This document shows positions 62,767 through 64,000 of a DNA stretch of 64,000 nt, one piece after another. Each line of letters begins with the position of its first letter. Position 1 is the stretch's first letter. Made by a program: the position numbers and the translations under genes. Below the pieces are notes generated by a model. It ran no database searches and was not told where the DNA came from. It saw only the letters and a program-made list of their open reading frames with translations. Origin of the DNA: Myxococcales bacterium (GTDB lineage: Bacteria > Myxococcota_A > Polyangia > Polyangiales > JADJMO01); assembly GCA_016709545.1 (NCBI GenBank), contig JADJMO010000013.1:124001-188000 (forward strand), given 5' to 3'.

Positions 62767-63579
62767 GTGCTGCGCACCGTCCCCTACGTCTTCATCGATC
62801 GCCCCGAGGACGCCGACCTCGCCGCGCACCAACCCAACATCGACGGCCTCACCGCCGCCGTCACCGCGTTCGACGACAAGCTCACCGTCCTCCCCATCCA
62901 CATCCGCGAGCTCGTGGACCTGGATCCGCACACGTTCACCCGCCGCTTCCACCCCTACGCCGTGTTCGGCGCCGGCTCCTTCACCGAGTGGTTCCAGTAC
63001 GGCGCCGACCCGGCCTGGCGCGCCGTCGTCGATCCCTACCTCGCGCTGCTCCGCGGCCTCCACACGCCGATGCTGGCCGTCTGCGGCAGCCACCAGCTCC
63101 TCGCCGCGGCCGTGCAGGGCTTCTCCGCCATCGCGCACATGAACGACGGCGGCGATCCGATCCGCATCTCCGAGGAGCTCGCGAGCGCCCCCTGCCCCCC
63201 TGTTCCCCGACCCGCGCGTGGGCGAGGTGGGCACCTACCCGATCGCGCTCACCCGGCCGCGGCGCACGACGGCCTGGCCTCCGGGTTCGCGAACGAGCCG
63301 CTGTGGGCCTCGCTGCACCACAAGGACATGGTCGTCGAGACCAGCCACGCCCACCTGCTCTTCACCCACGACGACACGCGCGCCCCGCGCACCACCGCGG
63401 GCGAGCTCGCCCAGAAGCGCTGCGCCGTCCAGGGCCTGCGCTACACGGGCCGTCCCATGTGGTCCACGCAGTTCCACCCCGAGATCGGGTGCTTCGCCGA
63501 GGGCACCTCCGACGACGGCGGCTTCGGGCGCCGCTTCCTCGTCGCCTTCCTCCACGCCGCGCGGCGCCACCATGCGTAA
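62767..63579 (+). CDS. Class I glutamine amidotransferase-like protein, compensated frameshifts at 63197 and 63257
   Basis: About 270 residues from GTG 62767. Elements of a class I amidotransferase fold are present: a nucleophile elbow MLAVCGSHQLLAA (C106) and a catalytic His-Pro-Glu in STQFHPEIG near residue 237, with WASLHHKDMVVE between. The elbow is GxCxGxQ-like but degenerate (CGSHQ). From ~63195 to ~63258 the given frame is Arg/Pro-rich; the +1 frame reads LFPDPRVGEVGTYPIALTRP, so one extra C in a C6 run (63195-63200) and one missing C near 63257 restore it. No synthetase partner is nearby. The TAA overlaps the next start (ATGCGTAA). Confidence 0.75.
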   Translation: MLRTVPYVFIDRPEDADLAAHQPNIDGLTAAVTAFDDKLTVLPIHIRELVDLDPHTFTRRFHPYAVFGAGSFTEWFQYGADPAWRAVVDPYLALLRGLHTPMLAVCGSHQLLAAAVQGFSAIAHMNDGGDPIRISEELASAPCPPVPRPARGRGGHLPDRAHPAAAHDGLASGFANEPLWASLHHKDMVVETSHAHLLFTHDDTRAPRTTAGELAQKRCAVQGLRYTGRPMWSTQFHPEIGCFAEGTSDDGGFGRRFLVAFLHAARRHHA

Positions 63580-64000
63580 GGCTCTCCTCCTCCTCACGCT
63601 GGTCGCGGGTTGCTCGCGCGGACCGTGCGTGCGTCACGCGCAGCCGCAGGTCCTCGGTCGCCTCGAGGCCGAGCCCGCCCGCGAGGCGCGCGTCACCGCC
63701 GAGCGCATCGTGTTCCACCCCGTGCGGCTCGACGCGCAGGGTCTGCTCCTGCCCGCGCAGCCCACCGAGGCGCCGTTCGCCGACGTCGCGCGGCTCGGCT
63801 TCTCCGCGTTCGTCTCCATGAAGGAGATCGAGACCGGCAAGAAGCCCTACTACTCCGCGTCGATGTTCAAGCCGGTGGGCCCGAACGAGTTCGCGCCCGG
63901 CGGCTGGCTGCACAACCCGCCGGGCCTCGCGGCAATGCTCGTGCGCTCGTCGCTCCGCTGGTCCGCGTGGGGCGGCGACCGCGCGCCGATCGAGCACACG
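63572..64000 (+). CDS. Lipoprotein, N-terminal part (runs off window end)
   Basis: Reading from ATG 63572, which overlaps the preceding stop by 8 bp, gives 143 codons without a stop to the window end. The signal peptide is MRKALLLLTLVAGC, with the lipobox LVAGC (C14), then CVRHAQPQVLG. The remaining sequence (ERIVFHPVRLDAQGLLLPA, FSAFVSMKEIETGKKPYY) is soluble and has no domain I recognise. It is probably coupled to the amidotransferase-like gene. Confidence 0.75.
   Translation, partial: MRKALLLLTLVAGCSRGPCVRHAQPQVLGRLEAEPAREARVTAERIVFHPVRLDAQGLLLPAQPTEAPFADVARLGFSAFVSMKEIETGKKPYYSASMFKPVGPNEFAPGGWLHNPPGLAAMLVRSSLRWSAWGGDRAPIEHT

Overview
The window is high-GC DNA with dense, strongly GC-biased coding on both strands. 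It carries many lipoproteins, Sel1, HEAT, kelch and thrombospondin-type-3 repeat proteins, PilZ and response-regulator proteins, and two proteins ending in a Cys / hydrophobic helix / Arg-rich tail of the MYXO-CTERM type. Together these point to a myxobacterium (Myxococcota, probably Polyangia). This is inferred from gene content; no rRNA or tRNA was found that could place it further.

Layout. 1-2.3 kb (minus): a type I secretion-like ABC exporter and the start of its HlyD-type partner. 2.5-6.6 kb: a CheY-like receiver, guaA (GMP synthase) coupled to a small lipoprotein, a class I methyltransferase and ppnP. 6.6-16.8 kb: two large lipoproteins, a zinc-type alcohol dehydrogenase, a PP2C phosphatase, a PilZ protein, a receiver with a Pro/Ala linker, and a Sel1-repeat protein coupled to a lipoprotein. 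16.8-23.5 kb (minus): a coupled operon of an M1-type membrane metallopeptidase, a membrane protein, a membrane HExxH peptidase fused to a TPR-like tail, and a second methyltransferase paralogous to the first. 23.5-26 kb: lipoproteins and a TlpA-like thioredoxin. 26.07-27.54 kb: an IS1111-group IS110-family element with a likely guide (bridge/seek) RNA region. 27.6-32.7 kb: an outer-membrane barrel, a CPBP protease, lipoproteins and a TrmN6-like methyltransferase. 32.7-37 kb: nrdJ (B12-dependent ribonucleotide reductase) behind a long leader full of repeats. 37-41.8 kb: a HEAT-repeat protein, an amidohydrolase and a CDP-alcohol phosphatidyltransferase. 41.8-42.7 kb: a G-rich non-coding island. 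42.7-53.2 kb: housekeeping and orphan genes (P-II-like, ThpR, MarR/EamA, class III FBPase, DUF486, AsmA-like, DUF1704 QEGLA peptidase, calcineurin-like phosphoesterase, REP-type transposase). 53.6-62.7 kb: a surface-protein cluster with a TSP3/VWA lipoprotein, two tandem kelch + Cys-rich MYXO-CTERM proteins and a PQQ-like propeller lipoprotein behind twin palindromes. 62.8-64 kb: an amidotransferase-like gene and a lipoprotein running off the end.

At least nine otherwise normal genes are broken by one-base indels, several in G or C runs (near 2065, 8820, 15228, 23062, 24115/24142, 43020, 57331, 61050, 63197/63257). Because unrelated genes are hit and the reading frame often resumes, I think most are sequence errors. 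I therefore annotate these genes as one locus each and note the break.
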